A DNA stretch of 64,000 nucleotides from Metallyticus violacea (GCA_030762175.1 CM060833.1:3726001-3790000), one strand, 5' to 3'. Numbered from the stretch's first letter, positions 21,640 through 33,814 are shown. Translations and numbers: made by a program. Notes: generated by a model from the letters alone, not told the origin.

Positions 21640-23737
21640 GAGCCATGGATCTTAAAAAATTAAAAGCTACCTGTGATCAAACTGTTTTAGAAGCTAAGCA
21701 AAATAGTATTAGCAATAAAATCTTAACTGCCAGTAATAAAAGTAAAGCTATTTGGCAGGTGATCAACAATCTGATACCAAGCTCAGTTACAACAAAATTT
21801 GAAATGAAATTTGGAAGTGGTATTTAAACCCATCAGAAGTTTCAGATATCTTTAATAATCACTTTGCATTCACAGGTGGTAACCTAAACTCATAGCACCC
21901 TCTCTGAATACCAGCAAAAGTAGGAGGTTGTCAAATAAGTTGAGTACCAATGGTAGTATATTTTTCTAAAATCGCTAAAATCTAAAAACAATCTAGCTTA
22001 AATGGCATACACATCTCATTGATTAAAGAGTGCTGTGGTGAATTAGTCAACCCATTTGTAAATATAGCAAACTCCTATCTTGAATTGAGCATATTTCCGG
22101 ACAAATTAAAAATTGCTACAGTCATACCAGTCTATAAAAAAGGCAATAAGAATGATATAAATAATTATAGACCTATATCCATTTTATCACCAATTTCAAA
22201 AATTCTTAAACGATTAATGTGTAACTAATTAATCAACTACCTTAATAACTTGATCTAATTCCAAGGCAACAGAATGGCTTTGTTAAAAAAAATTCACTGT
22301 AAGTGCCCTATCAAATTTTAATGAAATAATAATTGCAAATATTGACTCTGGCTATTACCAGCAGGTATTATATTAGACCTCACAAAAGCTTTTGACTGAA
22401 TAGATTCAGATATTCTAATGATATATTATATATGTTAGGCATTAGGGGCTTAGGACACAAATTAATAAAAAACTTTCTGATCGATAGAAAGCAATTTGTT
22501 GTTATAAAATCAAATGATCAGTAATGCAGATCCAAGGTACAATCTAACATATGGCATACCCCAGGATTCTATATTGGGACCATTATTATTCATTTTATAC
22601 ATTACGATATAACTGAAACAATACCTGAAAAGCATCCAGTTTGCTGATGACACTACAGTTGTAGTCATTAATAATGACTTATCTGCATTGAGTTCAACCA
22701 TTGAAATCACATTGATATGGTATAATACTTTGGAGATCTGAATCTATATGTAAACCCAGCCAAATGTGAAAAATAACATTTGGCTTAAAAACACTGACTC
22801 CTTAGTGCAGTAGATCACTACCAATCACAATGCAGTAGGAAATGTAAATTCCACAAAACTCTTAGGAGTCATTATAGATAAAATTTTTACCTATGACAGT
22901 AATGTAGAAAAATTAGGGCTGATAATCAGTAAAAACTTATTTGTACTTAGATATTTAAGAAAAGTTGTACCTGACAATAGAGCTAGAGTAATCTATTTTT
23001 CTCTTAATCAGGCACACATCACTTATGCCATCAAACTATGGGGCAGTACTTCCAAAACAAACTTTAATAAAATCTATACCTTATAAAAAGAGCTGTTAAG
23101 TATCTTACACATAAAGTTTTCTGCAGGAATACTTTTAGACAGTTGAAGATTCTAATTCTGCCATGTTTATACATCTTCAAAACCATTCTTTACTTAATAA
23201 AATAATATTTATCTATGCAAACAAACTCTGATGCACACAAATACAACACAAGGAATAAAAATGATTTCTTCATCCCAAGCCATAGACTCTACCTTTAAGA
23301 AAAGATGCCTAGCTTTATGGCGATAAAACTCTACAATGCTCTTCCTAAAGAAATCAAATCCTGTAACAACCATATTAAATTCAAGAAAGTTTTGGAAAAC
23401 TATTTAATAAAAAAAGCATACTATAGCATCAACAAATATTTATTATAATTTAGATTTTAATTTTACTGCACATATCTTAAAAACAAATACTCATTGTAAC
23501 CTAGAGGTCATCCTTATTGTTCTTACCTGTTTTTTATGTTTGATTAATGCAATCTGTATTTGTATTTTTTATCCTACAACCCTAATGTAATGTATATCTT
23601 ATTAATTATTGTACATATTAATTGATTAATCTGTTATAACTGTATAAAATTATCCTATACTGAAGCTTCATACTAACATGGTTCAATCGTGTATCACACC
23701 ATACTGAACTGCAATAAATTGAAATTGAAATCATGAA
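21640..23737 (+). pseudogene. CR1/L2-like non-LTR retrotransposon, linker to 3' end
   Basis: Linker NKSKAIWQVINNLIP near 21750. RT with KIATVIPVYKKGNKNDINNYR, PISILSPISKILKRL, ILDLTKAFD, YGIPQDSILGPLLFILY (22545-22600), FADDTTVVV (22640), STKLLGVIIDKIFTYDS and a C-terminal NTRNKNDFFIP and MAIKLYNALPKEIK. Ends after an AT-rich 3' UTR in AATAAATTGAAATTGAAATC, a short ATTGAA-type tail as in CR1/L2-like lineages rather than poly(A). The catalytic ADD is kept, but stops make it inactive. Confidence 0.85.
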
Positions 23738-23754
23738 ATTCTGATAGATTAATT

Positions 23755-24250
23755 AGCTTTCAATGGAATAAATAAACCAATATTTAAAATGGTTCATATC
23801 CTACTTTGACAAAAGGAAACAAAAAGTAGTAATAAATTATGCTTTTAAATATAAAAACAATGCATCAAAAGTGGGAAATTTTTAACCATGGATTGTCTCA
23901 AGGATCTGTTCTGGTTCCTCTTCCTTTTCTGATGTATATAAATGATCCTGCTTTATCTATCCAAGATGTAGGAAATACTAATAGGAAATACTAGGAAATA
24001 CTACTCATGTGCAAATAGAAATTTGCACATGACATAAGCATGTTGATAAATGGAAAAATCCTTGATTATGCCATTAAACTAAATCTAGTTCTGAATTCTT
24101 TGTGTGTATGGTTCAAAGCAAACAATTTGTCTCTAAATCTAAATTATGCATTTGTATACAATATTTTTTGTAAATGTAGAATGTGTGGTACTCTGGTAAT
24201 TGTAAATGACAAATTCTATGTTCATAGGACTCTGTGACTGCTTCTGGAAC
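23755..24250 (+). pseudogene. Non-LTR retrotransposon RT fragment
   Basis: HGLSQGSVLVPLPFLMYINDP (motif B), a broken motif C (FAHDISMLING), then YAIKLNLVLNSLCVWFKAN and NLSLNLN. The end, 24160-24290, matches the inverse of 26830-26990, within the next LINE on the opposite strand. Confidence 0.75.
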
Positions 24251-25189
24251 TCACTGAATGCTCCAGGAAATAAACTTCACTATTTATTATCCTTTGCATA
24301 CTTTTAGAAAATGCTGAATACCAGTGGAAGTACTGTTGATGACAGTGAATAAGACCCTGCTACTTGAAGGATTATTTCTCTTGTTTTGAAACTTTTCCTT
24401 TTGAGTGGTTACTTTTTTTGAGGAAGAGTTCAAAGTGGCACGAGCCCATGTTTGGTGAATATAGAGGATAACTGAATATTTGCTACTTTCACCATTCCAT
24501 TAAATTCCTCATAGTAGCAGCAGAGTTATGCAAAACAATGGGTGCCACCATTTTCTTTACTAAAACAGTTGAAGATGACTTTCCAGGTACCATAGTAGTA
24601 TGTGGCATGAACAGTCTGGCATTAAGTAACTGCCGCCAGTGGTGCCACAGTAGTAAAAATGGGTATTAAACACCATTCAAAAAAAAAAAAATTAAGTGAC
24701 TGCATGATTATCATAACTTTGAACATTATACACTATTTTCACCATCACTTTCTTATTCTGATTCTTGGCATAGTTTCTTTGGGATTGGGTATGATGGGTA
24801 CTGCCATTTGTTGAACTGATATTTCATTTCAAACTCATACAATTGCATACACATTTTATCCAGTGTGATGCAACTAATTCTGGTAATGAATGCACGACTT
24901 ACTTTAATTTAATGTGTCAAATGTTACCTGCAAGGGTGTATGTCATTTCTGCAGGAGAGGCTCCTTCAGGAGATTGCTTGTTTTTGCTATATCTGCAAAT
25001 TTTAATGTGCACACAGATAATGATATTATACTCACAGTTTCTAGATCACATATAGAAACAGCATTCAGCAGCATGACATACAGCTAGTAAACATACCACT
25101 GTATAAAAAGAATATAAGAACATAATATACACACATACAAAGGTGTTTTGCAAAGAGATGATTAACAAAAATGTTTAAATTTCAAAAAC
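24251..25189. other. Unassigned stretch
   Basis: No protein family recognised. A 13-base A-run at 24679-24692 follows a slightly GC-richer block (24520-24660), which could be a retroposed sequence with a poly(A) tail; its source is unknown. Confidence 0.4.
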
Positions 25190-25830
25190 GGAAAAGAATA
25201 AAATCACAACTCTGAATGATATACCAGAGACAAAAATATTTAAAAAGTATGTGTGCCACCCAGTAGCTAATCAGAAATTTCAAAACATTTTCAACGATTA
25301 TAATGTCATCTTAAACATCCAAAAACTGATAGTGTGAATAATGTATTGAATTTAAACAAACCAGATTCCAGTTCCAAAGAGAAAAAAAAATCTGGAATTT
25401 TCCATATTAATTCTTTGGATTATGAAAAAATCTATGTAGGAAAAACAAAGAGAAATATAGGCAGGTTGAAGAAATATTGGATAAATATCCATTTCAAGCA
25501 AATAGAAAAATCAACATTGACATCACATTTTTGGGATGAAAACCATGAGATAGAAAAAAGCACCAAGTTAATAAATTCAGTTCAACAATCAAAGGAATTA
25601 AACATTTGGAAAAGAATTTCCTTAAAAAAAAATGAGAAAAACTTAATGAATTTTGATAGCCCAGAAGTAGACAATTTTTATTCAAGTTTATGGCAAGAAA
25701 ATCAGAGTCAACCCAGACACCTACCAACCCAAACTCACTAAATGATCCAACAATTATTTAACAACTGAGGATAAGGACAAAGGTCTACAAAACATGTTCC
25801 AAGTAAATAAATCTCCAGTAAGTGAAGTCA
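25190..25830 (+). pseudogene. Penelope-like element, GIY-YIG nuclease and 3' end
   Basis: Reads HPVANQKFQNIFNDYNV, then an open stretch 25334-25741 with KKKSGIFHINSLDYEKIYVGKTKR (GIY and YIG strands as GIF and YVG, with the following R), SHFWDENHEIEKSTKL, ELNIWKRISLKKNEKNLMNF. This is the best-kept Penelope nuclease here. Downstream 25764-25800 has ACTGAGGATAAGGACAAAGG and ACAAAACATGTTCCAAG, the same hammerhead-like layout as in the foldback elements. The RT is absent. Confidence 0.8.
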
Positions 25831-25964
25831 GAAAGTGTGTGTTTAAATTGTTTGACTCAGAAGAGATTATTGGTATAAACAATTTTCCTTATTGTGTTAT
25901 TGATATAACTTATATTCAGTTCTGATGCGTGCTTGCTTTTAGATCTGTACTAAATAAAATTTGT

Positions 25965-27660
25965 TACTGTCAAAATTTAATATTTATTTATTCATCCTTT
26001 TGATCATTTTACATGATATAGGACATGTCCTAGAGATGAGATGGGCTTCGCCCAGAGTATAATATAAACAATATACAAGTTTACTAATTATACTAGATTT
26101 ACAATATGTCTTATTTAAAGTTCATATATTCACTTACTGAATAAAAGGTATGTTGTAGTAGAAAGGTTTTGACTTCTTTATTAAATTGTTTTATATTGGT
26201 TATTTATTTAATATTTATTAGGAGTTTGGTATACATTTTAATGCCTACATTTGTGAGATTATTTTTTAAAATATTTGTCCTGCATATCTGAACATAAAGG
26301 CCATTTTTCCTTCTTGTATTGTGAGAATGAATATCTGTATTTGTACATAATTCTCCCTGATATCTCTTAATATGGTTTACGACCTCTATTATAAAGAGAC
26401 AGGCTAATGGTAGTATATTATGTTTCCTAAAATAGGGTCTACAGGATGTCCTACTATCAACTCCACTTATAATTCTTATTGCTCTCTTCTGGATTTTAAA
26501 TACTCTCTCACATTTTTCTCCCCATAAAAACTTATTACCTTCAAATCAAATATTTACTTCTTCAAATGCCTCAAAAAGTGCTATCTTAGATTTGTACTTA
26601 TGAAGCTGTTGACATTGGAGTTGTAATATATCCTAAACTTAGGTATTCATTTTTTACACTGAACTCCATTTACTTACATAAAATAAGTACTATCTTAAAT
26701 CATTGATAAATATTAGAAAGAGCACAGGGCCCAGTACTTATTTTTGGGATACCTAGTTTAGCAACTCCAGCAATTGACACTCAATCATTGATGATAGAGA
26801 TTATTTTCTTTCTTTCTTTTTATTCTATTAAGTAGATACAAGTTTAGTTTAGTTTCTGGAGCATTCTTAAGTTCTCAAAGCAGTCACAGAGACCTATGAA
26901 CATAGAATTTGTCATTTACAGTTACCACAGTACCATACATTCTACATTTTCAAATAATATTGTGTATATCTGCATAAATGGTTACAATAAAAATGAAAAA
27001 GCAACACCTATAAGAACTCGGTCTCACAACAAATTTAAAAACAGCTTATCATCACTTAGGTATTCAACTTCTGTAACAGCAGTTTATGATTTATACTATC
27101 AAAAGCCTTAACCAGTCACAAAATATTTACAGGGGAAATTTCTTTTTACTTAGAGCAGAGTTCAGTAGTTTCTTGCTATCAAGTAGGCTGCATTTCAGTA
27201 GATGTTCTTTAATTGAAATGATAGTGTGATTGAGTTGAACTAAACACTCTTATTTCCCCACTTACTTGTCTATAAATGTAGAACAGGTTTCATGAACCTT
27301 CATTCACATTATCAGCTAGAAAGTCAACTGCTGGATACTTCGTTATGATGTGGGAATGTATATTCTGCTCTGGTGGAGGTAAGACAAGTAAGTGGAGCTA
27401 TAAAAATGTTTAGTTAGACTCAATCATACTATGATTTCAATTATATGATTGGCTTCACTGTACAAATTCCGATTAGCATATCTAGTTAGATGTTCTTTGT
27501 TTAGGACAGTATTTACATCCTTATATAATGGGCAGTGGCTGTTCTTGATTAATTTCATCACGGAGAGAGGTTCTGACAGCAATCGTACCCAACAATTAAG
27601 CAGAACTGGGCAACTCCAATTTTTCTTGGTTTCAATAAAAGAATTGAAAGTCTTTTAGAT
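25965..27660 (-). pseudogene. Non-LTR retrotransposon RT and 3' end, minus strand
   Basis: Minus-strand blocks: KAFDSINHKLLLQKLN (motif A, about 27110-27060), VLGPVLFLIFINDL (motif B, about 26760-26700), EKCERVFKIQKRAIRIISG, RTSCRPYFRKHNILPLACL, HSHNTRRKNGLYVQ and KTFLLQHTFYSVSEYM. The 3' end carries a GAATAAATAAATATT tail near 25980. Typical CR1/Jockey-like RT order. Motif C is lost. A shared block with 24160-24290 lies at 26830-26990. Confidence 0.8.
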
Positions 27661-27760
27661 CTTCATCTAAATTAAAAATGATAAATATCAGCTTCCCTAA
27701 TGACATTAGCAACTAATATTTCAGTAGTGAGCTTAAAAATGACATTGCTAGTTGTCACTC

Positions 27761-27791
<31 letters not shown>

Positions 27792-27795
27792 GTTG

Positions 27796-27827
<32 letters not shown>

Positions 27828-27841
27828 GGTGGTGGTGGTGG
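27761..27841 (+). repeat. Compound microsatellite (TTA)n(TTG)n(GTG)n
   Basis: Three successive trinucleotide blocks that change one base at a time, giving false open frames rich in N and T on the minus strand. Confidence 0.95.
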
Positions 27842-28139
27842 TATCTGAGGGAGTATAGGAGATAGTTTGGAGAACTCCCACACTTCAGCCTTCAAGTACC
27901 ACCCCCAAACCCCTTATAGTATTACAAATTCTGTGTTCTTGGTGATATCCAGAACCTTACTTTTAAGGGGATGTTTGAATTAAGACAATTTATAATGCAA
28001 TTATACATAGCCATTCTCAACAACCTTTGAAAATGCAGCAAAATAAACTAAACAAAGGCTTAAATAGAGCATGATTCAGTCTTTCCAATCAAATAACACC
28101 TAATAATAATTCATTCTTATACTTACATTTGTGTTTATT

Positions 28140-29150
28140 TTCTTTCTCTTCAGATTGGGTCAGAGACTGATACAAAACTGGTTAAAACTTACTTAAAAAA
28201 ACAGAACACAATATGTAAAAATAAAATATGAGAACATAAATGGATGGTAGAAAAAAATAAAATTAGATCTCCAGAGTATAAGACATGGAGTTCCCAGGTT
28301 CAAAATGTGGGTCATTCTTATTTCTAGTATATGTAAATGACATTTTTTGATTTAGTACAAAAAATGGAGGAATAGCCATTGGCTATGCGATTGATATGAC
28401 AACAACAATAAATAATAATAAACTGCAACAAATGTGGAAACCAAAACAAATGCTATTCCAGCAATGGTAAAACAATATTATTCAAATCTAGACTGATACT
28501 AAATATATATTTAAAAAAAAAAAAAAAAACCAGCAAGGATTCATTTTGAATTAAGAAAATGCTGTACAAATTTAATAACTCAAAATAAAATGGGAAGACT
28601 TCCAGAAACACTATCCTCAAATTTTCTAGGTATAATAATAGATAAATTGTTAAGCTGGAAACTCCAAATAGAGTACATTACCAAATAGATAAATAAAGAT
28701 ATTTACATAGAAGCAAGTCGGAAAATCAATGATGATGAAACAATTAAATAGGTTTACCATACATTCATCTATTCACATGTGTAGATTCATCTTCAAAAAT
28801 ACAAATGTATTAACTGTTCCATGCATATATATTTACAAATGAATTAAAAAAATTGTACAAATCTAAAACGAACCAAAATAATTGTATGATATATAAGTAT
28901 AATCTAAGAAATAATAAAGATTACTTTAGATCCACACTTAGGGGAACAGTAAACAACCAAGACTCAAGAAGTATGGGGAAAAAGTTATACAGCAGACTAC
29001 CAAGAGAAATAAAAGACAAACCAAACAAAAGCAAAACTAAAAGTCACAAAAATTATTTAACAGAAAATATATGTTACAGTTTAAAAGAATTCACACAAAA
29101 AACAAGTAAATCTTTGTTTAAATTGTATAAAATGCAATGAACTTTTGTAA
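28140..29150 (+). pseudogene. Non-LTR retrotransposon RT fragment
   Basis: Reads QRLIQNWLKTYLKKQNTICK, SPEYKTWSSQ and FLVYVNDIF (decayed motif B), NFLGIIIDKLLSWKLQIEYI (motif E region) and a C-terminal KYNLRNNKDYF, MGKKLYSRLPREIKDK, KNYLTENICYSLKEF. The catalytic DD is not visible. An A-run interrupts it at 28511-28528. It ends close to the hairpin at 29187. Confidence 0.7.
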
Positions 29151-29186
29151 CAGTGATGTTAAATATTAACATTTAAAAAAAATTGA

Positions 29187-29266
29187 GTCGAGATTGTAAC
29201 ATACACAGCACTAAAATTCTTCCCTTTTTATTGAATTTTAGTGATGTGTATGTTACAATCTCGACT
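29187..29266. repeat. Near-perfect hairpin, 34-bp arms
   Basis: GAGTCGAGATTGTAACATAC...ACTAAAATTC and its inverse GAATTTTAGTGATGTGTATG..CTCGACT differ at one base and are separated by about 13 bases. It lies at the end of a LINE fragment and has no coding potential. Confidence 0.9.
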
Positions 29267-29280
29267 TTGTTTAAATGTTT

Positions 29281-29929
29281 TTAAAACATGAAGTATCCTT
29301 GTACCATGTAAACAAAGGATTAAATAAAATGAAAATGAGTATGGTTTTAACTCTCTAAACAATAATGACGTTGCATATGTAATGTAGCTGCTGATAGAGT
29401 AACAATGTATAGCTTATATTATTTACATGAGAGGTGATACAGTATAGTCACATCCAATCCATATTGTTTGCATTTTATCTACAAACATTGTTGCCTATTT
29501 TGTAGGTTTGCTTTTTTAGACATATTTTCATAATTACTTGCTTGTTACATTTAATCAAAGTTTGGCCACCTATTCTTTTAAACTTTAGAGATTCTCAATG
29601 AAGCAGGTTGTTTATTTAGGTTTTTTTCCCCAATAATACCATATTATAAGTAACCTTTCTTGTTCTGATGTCTTTTTTTATTTTTATTGTGGATATATCA
29701 TACAGAAGTTTTCGACAGTGTGAAACACTTAAAACTTTGAGCAATGGTGTGTAAATTGGAAATACCAAAAGTATGGTATTAATAATTAAGGATTTATACA
29801 CCAAACAAGAGGCTAGGTGCTTGTAGAAATAATACCACAAAATGGTTTTCTACAGGAAAAGGGATGTGACAGTAATGTATTTTATCCCTAGTCCTCTATA
29901 ACTTGCACAGTTATTGTATCGTGAGAGAA
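29281..29929. other. Unassigned stretch
   Basis: AT-rich; nothing recognised on either strand. Confidence 0.5.
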
Positions 29930-30690
29930 GCTACATTAGACAAGACAAACATTGGGGTCAGAATTGATGGACACTTAAAATTAATATTCTCAGATATGTG
30001 GATGATACTACATTGCTGACTGAGACAAAGGAAGATATAACCAAACAACTGAAGAACATTAAAAATGAAAGTGAAAATTAATATCAAGAAAACAGAATTA
30101 ATAAGCACAGGACCACATATAAGCTTGCAGATTAATATAGGGGAGCTCAATATGGTAGAAAAATACTAGTTCTTGGGTACACTTATAACTGACAATGGAA
30201 ATACATAGAAGAATAGCAGTTAATAAAGCAGCAATGATGAAACTTAAAAATGTCATGAAAGAAAGAGGAATTTCAAAGAACACTAATATAAAGATAGTAA
30301 GAATAATTACGTTCCCTGTTATCCTGTACAGTTCTGAAAGTTGGATGAGAAAAAGAATCTCACCGCATTTGAATTATGAACCTAATAATGGCTACTGATA
30401 GTATCATGGCTAAAGAAGAAAACATGTGCAGAAATCTTACAAAGAATTGAGTTAAAATTTCTCTAGAAGCAACAATAACAAAATTTAAACCTCATTATTT
30501 TGGATTTAATGAGAAGGGAAGAATTCTTGCAGGACATAGGAAGACAGAGTGAACATGGCAGATGTTGCATAAATTGGATAAGGAAGTTCAAGACACCATG
30601 GGAGGAGGATGACACAATCTGCTGGAGATGCCAAAAATAAAGGACTCTGAAGAACTAAAATGAATGGTGTCATGAGAAACAGAGTACAAA
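29930..30690 (+). pseudogene. Non-LTR retrotransposon RT C-terminal fragment
   Basis: In shifting frames: RYVDDTTLLTETKEDITKQL (motif C, ADD as VDD), KINIKKTELISTGPHISLQI, FLGTLITDNGN, KAAMMKLKNVMKERGISKNT, FPVILYSSESW, ATITKFKPHYFG and a RRE..LAGHRKTE-like end. This is the widespread LINE RT type whose C-terminus reads 'VLYGSESWT...RRLLRIPW...G...R.EG'. Several frameshifts. Confidence 0.75.
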
Positions 30691-31489
30691 TATACATGTA
30701 AGGGATGGTAAGACCCATTCCATCTTGCCAAGAAAATACTTGAGATCGCCAGGGGTCCTGTATGATCCAATTAGGACTATTAGTTGTCATAGAGTTGTTG
30801 ATACTGATATGATTCAATTAAGGATAATCATTTTTCATTATTCTAATTTACAATAATAGTTAAACAATGTAAATATAAAACACAAAGTGTGAATAAACTT
30901 CGTTGATGCTCTATGCACCATATTTTTAAAATGTTTTTATGAAATAATTGCTTATTAAACGTTCTGGGTATGTAATAGGTACCGATAGGATTCGAAAAGT
31001 AAGTAATACACCCTGGAGCACTGCGTAACAAGAGTGGTGCAGGCGCAGAAGTGTTTTATGTTTCCGGCCTTCCAAAGAACCCTTTTTCTTTGCTCATCAT
31101 AGCACGAGTGGGAAATGGTGCGTAAATGGGAAACGTACACTTAGATTGAAGTACAATTTTATGGGTCAGAACATAAACCATCAATGCCGGTTCTTACCAC
31201 CAAAAAAGCAGTGCCATTGTTTCCATTCACAACAATGCAACGCCACACAAGGAGCGCGCAACACAAGAATTGCTCCAGAGATTTCGATCTGTGGTCTAGT
31301 CTGTATCTTTCACCTTGCGATCATTATATGTTCCGCAAGATGAAAGAACAACTACGTGGACAAAGATTTGCCAGCGATCAACAGATGCAAACACTGGTCA
31401 TGGAATGCATTTCTGTCGTTATGGAATCGAAAAATTAATAAAACGTTCGGTCAAGTGTTTACAGATTGGGTGATTGTGTACACCCATAC

Positions 31490-32831
31490 GTAAATTAATG
31501 TGAACAAATATATTCAATTTTTGTTAATTATTTCACAAAACTTCTACTTTATATTACTACTAATATTACTTTTTACTAAACATTTTTTTAATGTGCCTAC
31601 CCTTAGCTATAATTACCATTTTCATTCATTGACGTCAATGAGTTTTTTGTATATTTCACTTATTTCTGATCATGAAACCACACTTTTATCAAAGCACAAA
31701 TCATCTTTTCTTTGGTGGTGCAGTCCATTTTCTTTGTCTGTTTCTTGACAATCGCCCAAAGATTCTATATTGATTTGAGATCCGGTGAATTTCCAGGCCA
31801 GTTCAAACTTCAAAACTATTTTTTCGCCATGAAGTCTAACATTCTTCGAAGCATGACATGGGGCAAGGACTTGCTGGAAAATCGCTTCTTCAATGTTCAG
31901 TTCCTCTGCCAATCTCTTCAGTTCTGGGGTGACTCTTTTCTCCTAAATTGGGATGTACTTGTCGCTGTTCACCATTCCTTCAATAGGAATGAAATATTGA
32001 ATGCCTTTGAATACATAACAGTCCCAAAAATCTTTTTTGTGGAAACTTTGCCATATGTTTGATGTGCTTCGGCCAGATTTGCTCTTCATCACCTTTTCCT
32101 ACATATGCCACGTTAAACCCTTGCACTTCAAAATGATTTTCATCAGAAAATAGGGTCCTTCTACAATCTTCTTGGTCCAGTTCTGATAATTTTTTTATCC
32201 AATGCCATTTTTTTCCCCCTCCCATAGGGCACGTCAATAGCTATTTTCTGACTGGCATTTCAGCGTTCCTTCCAGTTTCTAGAAGCTACCTACGCACTGT
32301 TGAAGCATCAATTTTCACTCCTGCAGCTTTGAAATCTTTTTGAAATCAAAACTGGTCTTTTCAGGATTAATATGGCTGGTTCTGATTAGATAGGCATAGG
32401 TTTTCGTTTTCGGTCATATCGTCCTTTCCTTTTAGGCGAAGTTGCTCCAATCTCACATTTCCTTTTAATTATATTATTAACAGCACCCAAACTTACAATA
32501 CATTTAGTTGCTATCTGTCTCATAAATCTTATTACTAAATTCATGGAGGGTTATGGCCTCGCTTCTCTTCTTAGATGTGGTATCCATTATGAATAAAAAT
32601 ATGCATGCTAAATAAAGTGTTAAAACAACTAGAAACACAAGCAAATTGTGTAACTTCTAGCATCCAATAAAAGCAACAACTACAATGAACTATCTCAACA
32701 ATGGGTATCAATATTGTGGTGTAGAACTGTAGAGAAACGCTGGGTTTTAGAGTTTTAGCAGTAATTATTCAGTAATTAGCAATGAATAACTTATAAAACT
32801 AAATTTATCTGCTTGTTCACATTAAATTGCA
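31490..32831 (-). mobile_element. Tc1-like transposon with terminal inverted repeats, nested
   Basis: Terminal repeats: left TAAATTAATGTGAACAAATA and inverse of right CAATTTAATGTGAACAAGCA. Together with the transposase on the minus strand (32587-31628) they define an element of about 1.34 kb inserted in the mariner above. It is inactivated by frameshifts and stops. Confidence 0.8.
31628..32587 (-). pseudogene. Tc1-like transposase pseudogene
   Basis: Begins MDTTSKKRSEAITLHEFS at 32587 (helix-turn-helix region). Then KKWHWIKKLSELDQEDC, RTLFSDENHFEVQGFNVAYV (first catalytic Asp in SDE), EEQIWPKHIKHMAKFPQK, LAEELNIEEAIFQQ followed by LAPCHASKNV (the catalytic QD is read as QV here), and a degraded SPDLNPIENLW region. 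Normal length for the family (about 320 residues), but with several stops and shifts. Confidence 0.8.
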
Positions 32832-32939
32832 CAAGACTGTATTTCTGTCATCTAGTACTGTTATTTTTCAAGAAATAAATGTTTCTTTCCTTGGAATAAT
32901 CAATTGTAACTTGCTTTTCGAATCTCCCGCGGTAAGGCT

Positions 32940-33554
32940 TAAGGTTCTGTCATCTACATAAAAATGTTTAGTTATTCACTAACGGTCTATCATAAAATGC
33001 ATCCTTATCAGCTCACGTGCTATCTAAAATATTCGTAAAATTGACGACAGTTTTACACATAAATTAAAAAGTAGTAAGCCCGAAATGACGTTTATATGTG
33101 CGTGACGCAACAATGGTGTAGTTAAGTTTGAGATTCAATCTTCACAATTACACAAATTGTTTCCAGCACAAATAAAAACATGAGGGTGGTGCTGGGCTTC
33201 CGCGGTATTCCCGCATTGTGTTATTGACTATTGACATCTGTCCTTACAGATTGAGGTTAAATGCTTGATGTTTATGACAAGCTTTATAATTATAATTAAT
33301 AGCTCGAAATGAGAGTGAAGCTGTTCTGAAGTCGCAAGATTCTCTTGCTTTAACAGCTGAGTTCTGTTATACTAACAGCAGTTGCTCTCATGGTGCCCAA
33401 AAGCTAAATTTAATTTAATTCATGCTTCAGCTCCTTCTAGCTCTCCCCTTCTCCGTTATTTTTACGTCTTCTTTTCCTGGTTCTACTGCTACCCATTCCA
33501 TTATTAATATACGTATACCTATACCACCGTTTCAACTTGCCTATTTTTTTTTTA
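32940..33554. other. Unassigned intergenic stretch
   Basis: Between the WIPI2 and MMD genes. Nothing recognised; a CT-rich patch lies near 33430-33500. Confidence 0.5.
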
Positions 33555-33814
33555 ATTGATTTATTTATGGACGCTCTTTAACATCTCAGGTCATCAGCGT
33601 CCCATTCAACTCAGGGCGTGAAACGGCCGACAAATTTTGCTCAGAGGCCTCTCTTTCAGGCTTGCCGCAAATGTACGACACGGGACCCACGGCTTCCCGA
33701 AGGAAGCCATACTTAGGATTTTTACGTCCGAAAAAATCCATCAGTCCTGACCGGGTTCGAACCCACGTTTTGGGTTTAGTAGGCAAGTATGGTAACCACT
33801 ACACCACCAGGACT
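33555..33814 (-). repeat. SINE family 1, best-preserved copy
   Basis: On the minus strand: head GTCCTGGTGGTGTAGTGGTTACC (A-box region), B box GGGTTCGAACCC intact, body with 'aagtatggcttccttcggga', 'cctgaaagagaggcctctga', tail 'gagatgttaaagagcgtcc' and 'ataaataaatc'. The intact B box and the GTGGTTA A box point to a tRNA-derived RNA polymerase III promoter. Of all copies this is closest to an inferred consensus. Confidence 0.9.

Larger units (their letters stand above)
30978..32935 (+). mobile_element. mariner-like element with matching ends, split by a Tc1 element
   Basis: Left end GGTACCGATAGGATTCGAAAAG and the inverse of the right end TACCGCGGGAGATTCGAAAAG match over about 20 bases, so both look like termini of one element. 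Transposase remnants are at 31150-31440 (LSPCDHYMFRKMKEQLRGQRF and ASDQQMQ), the mariner C-terminus. The N-terminal and catalytic halves are deleted. 31490-32831 is a separate Tc1 element. After it, 32832-32904 looks like the mariner's 3' end. Confidence 0.6.

Noticed and set aside
27672..27881. Minus-strand open frame rich in T and N
   Set aside because: Translation of the compound (TTA)(TTG)(GTG) microsatellite.
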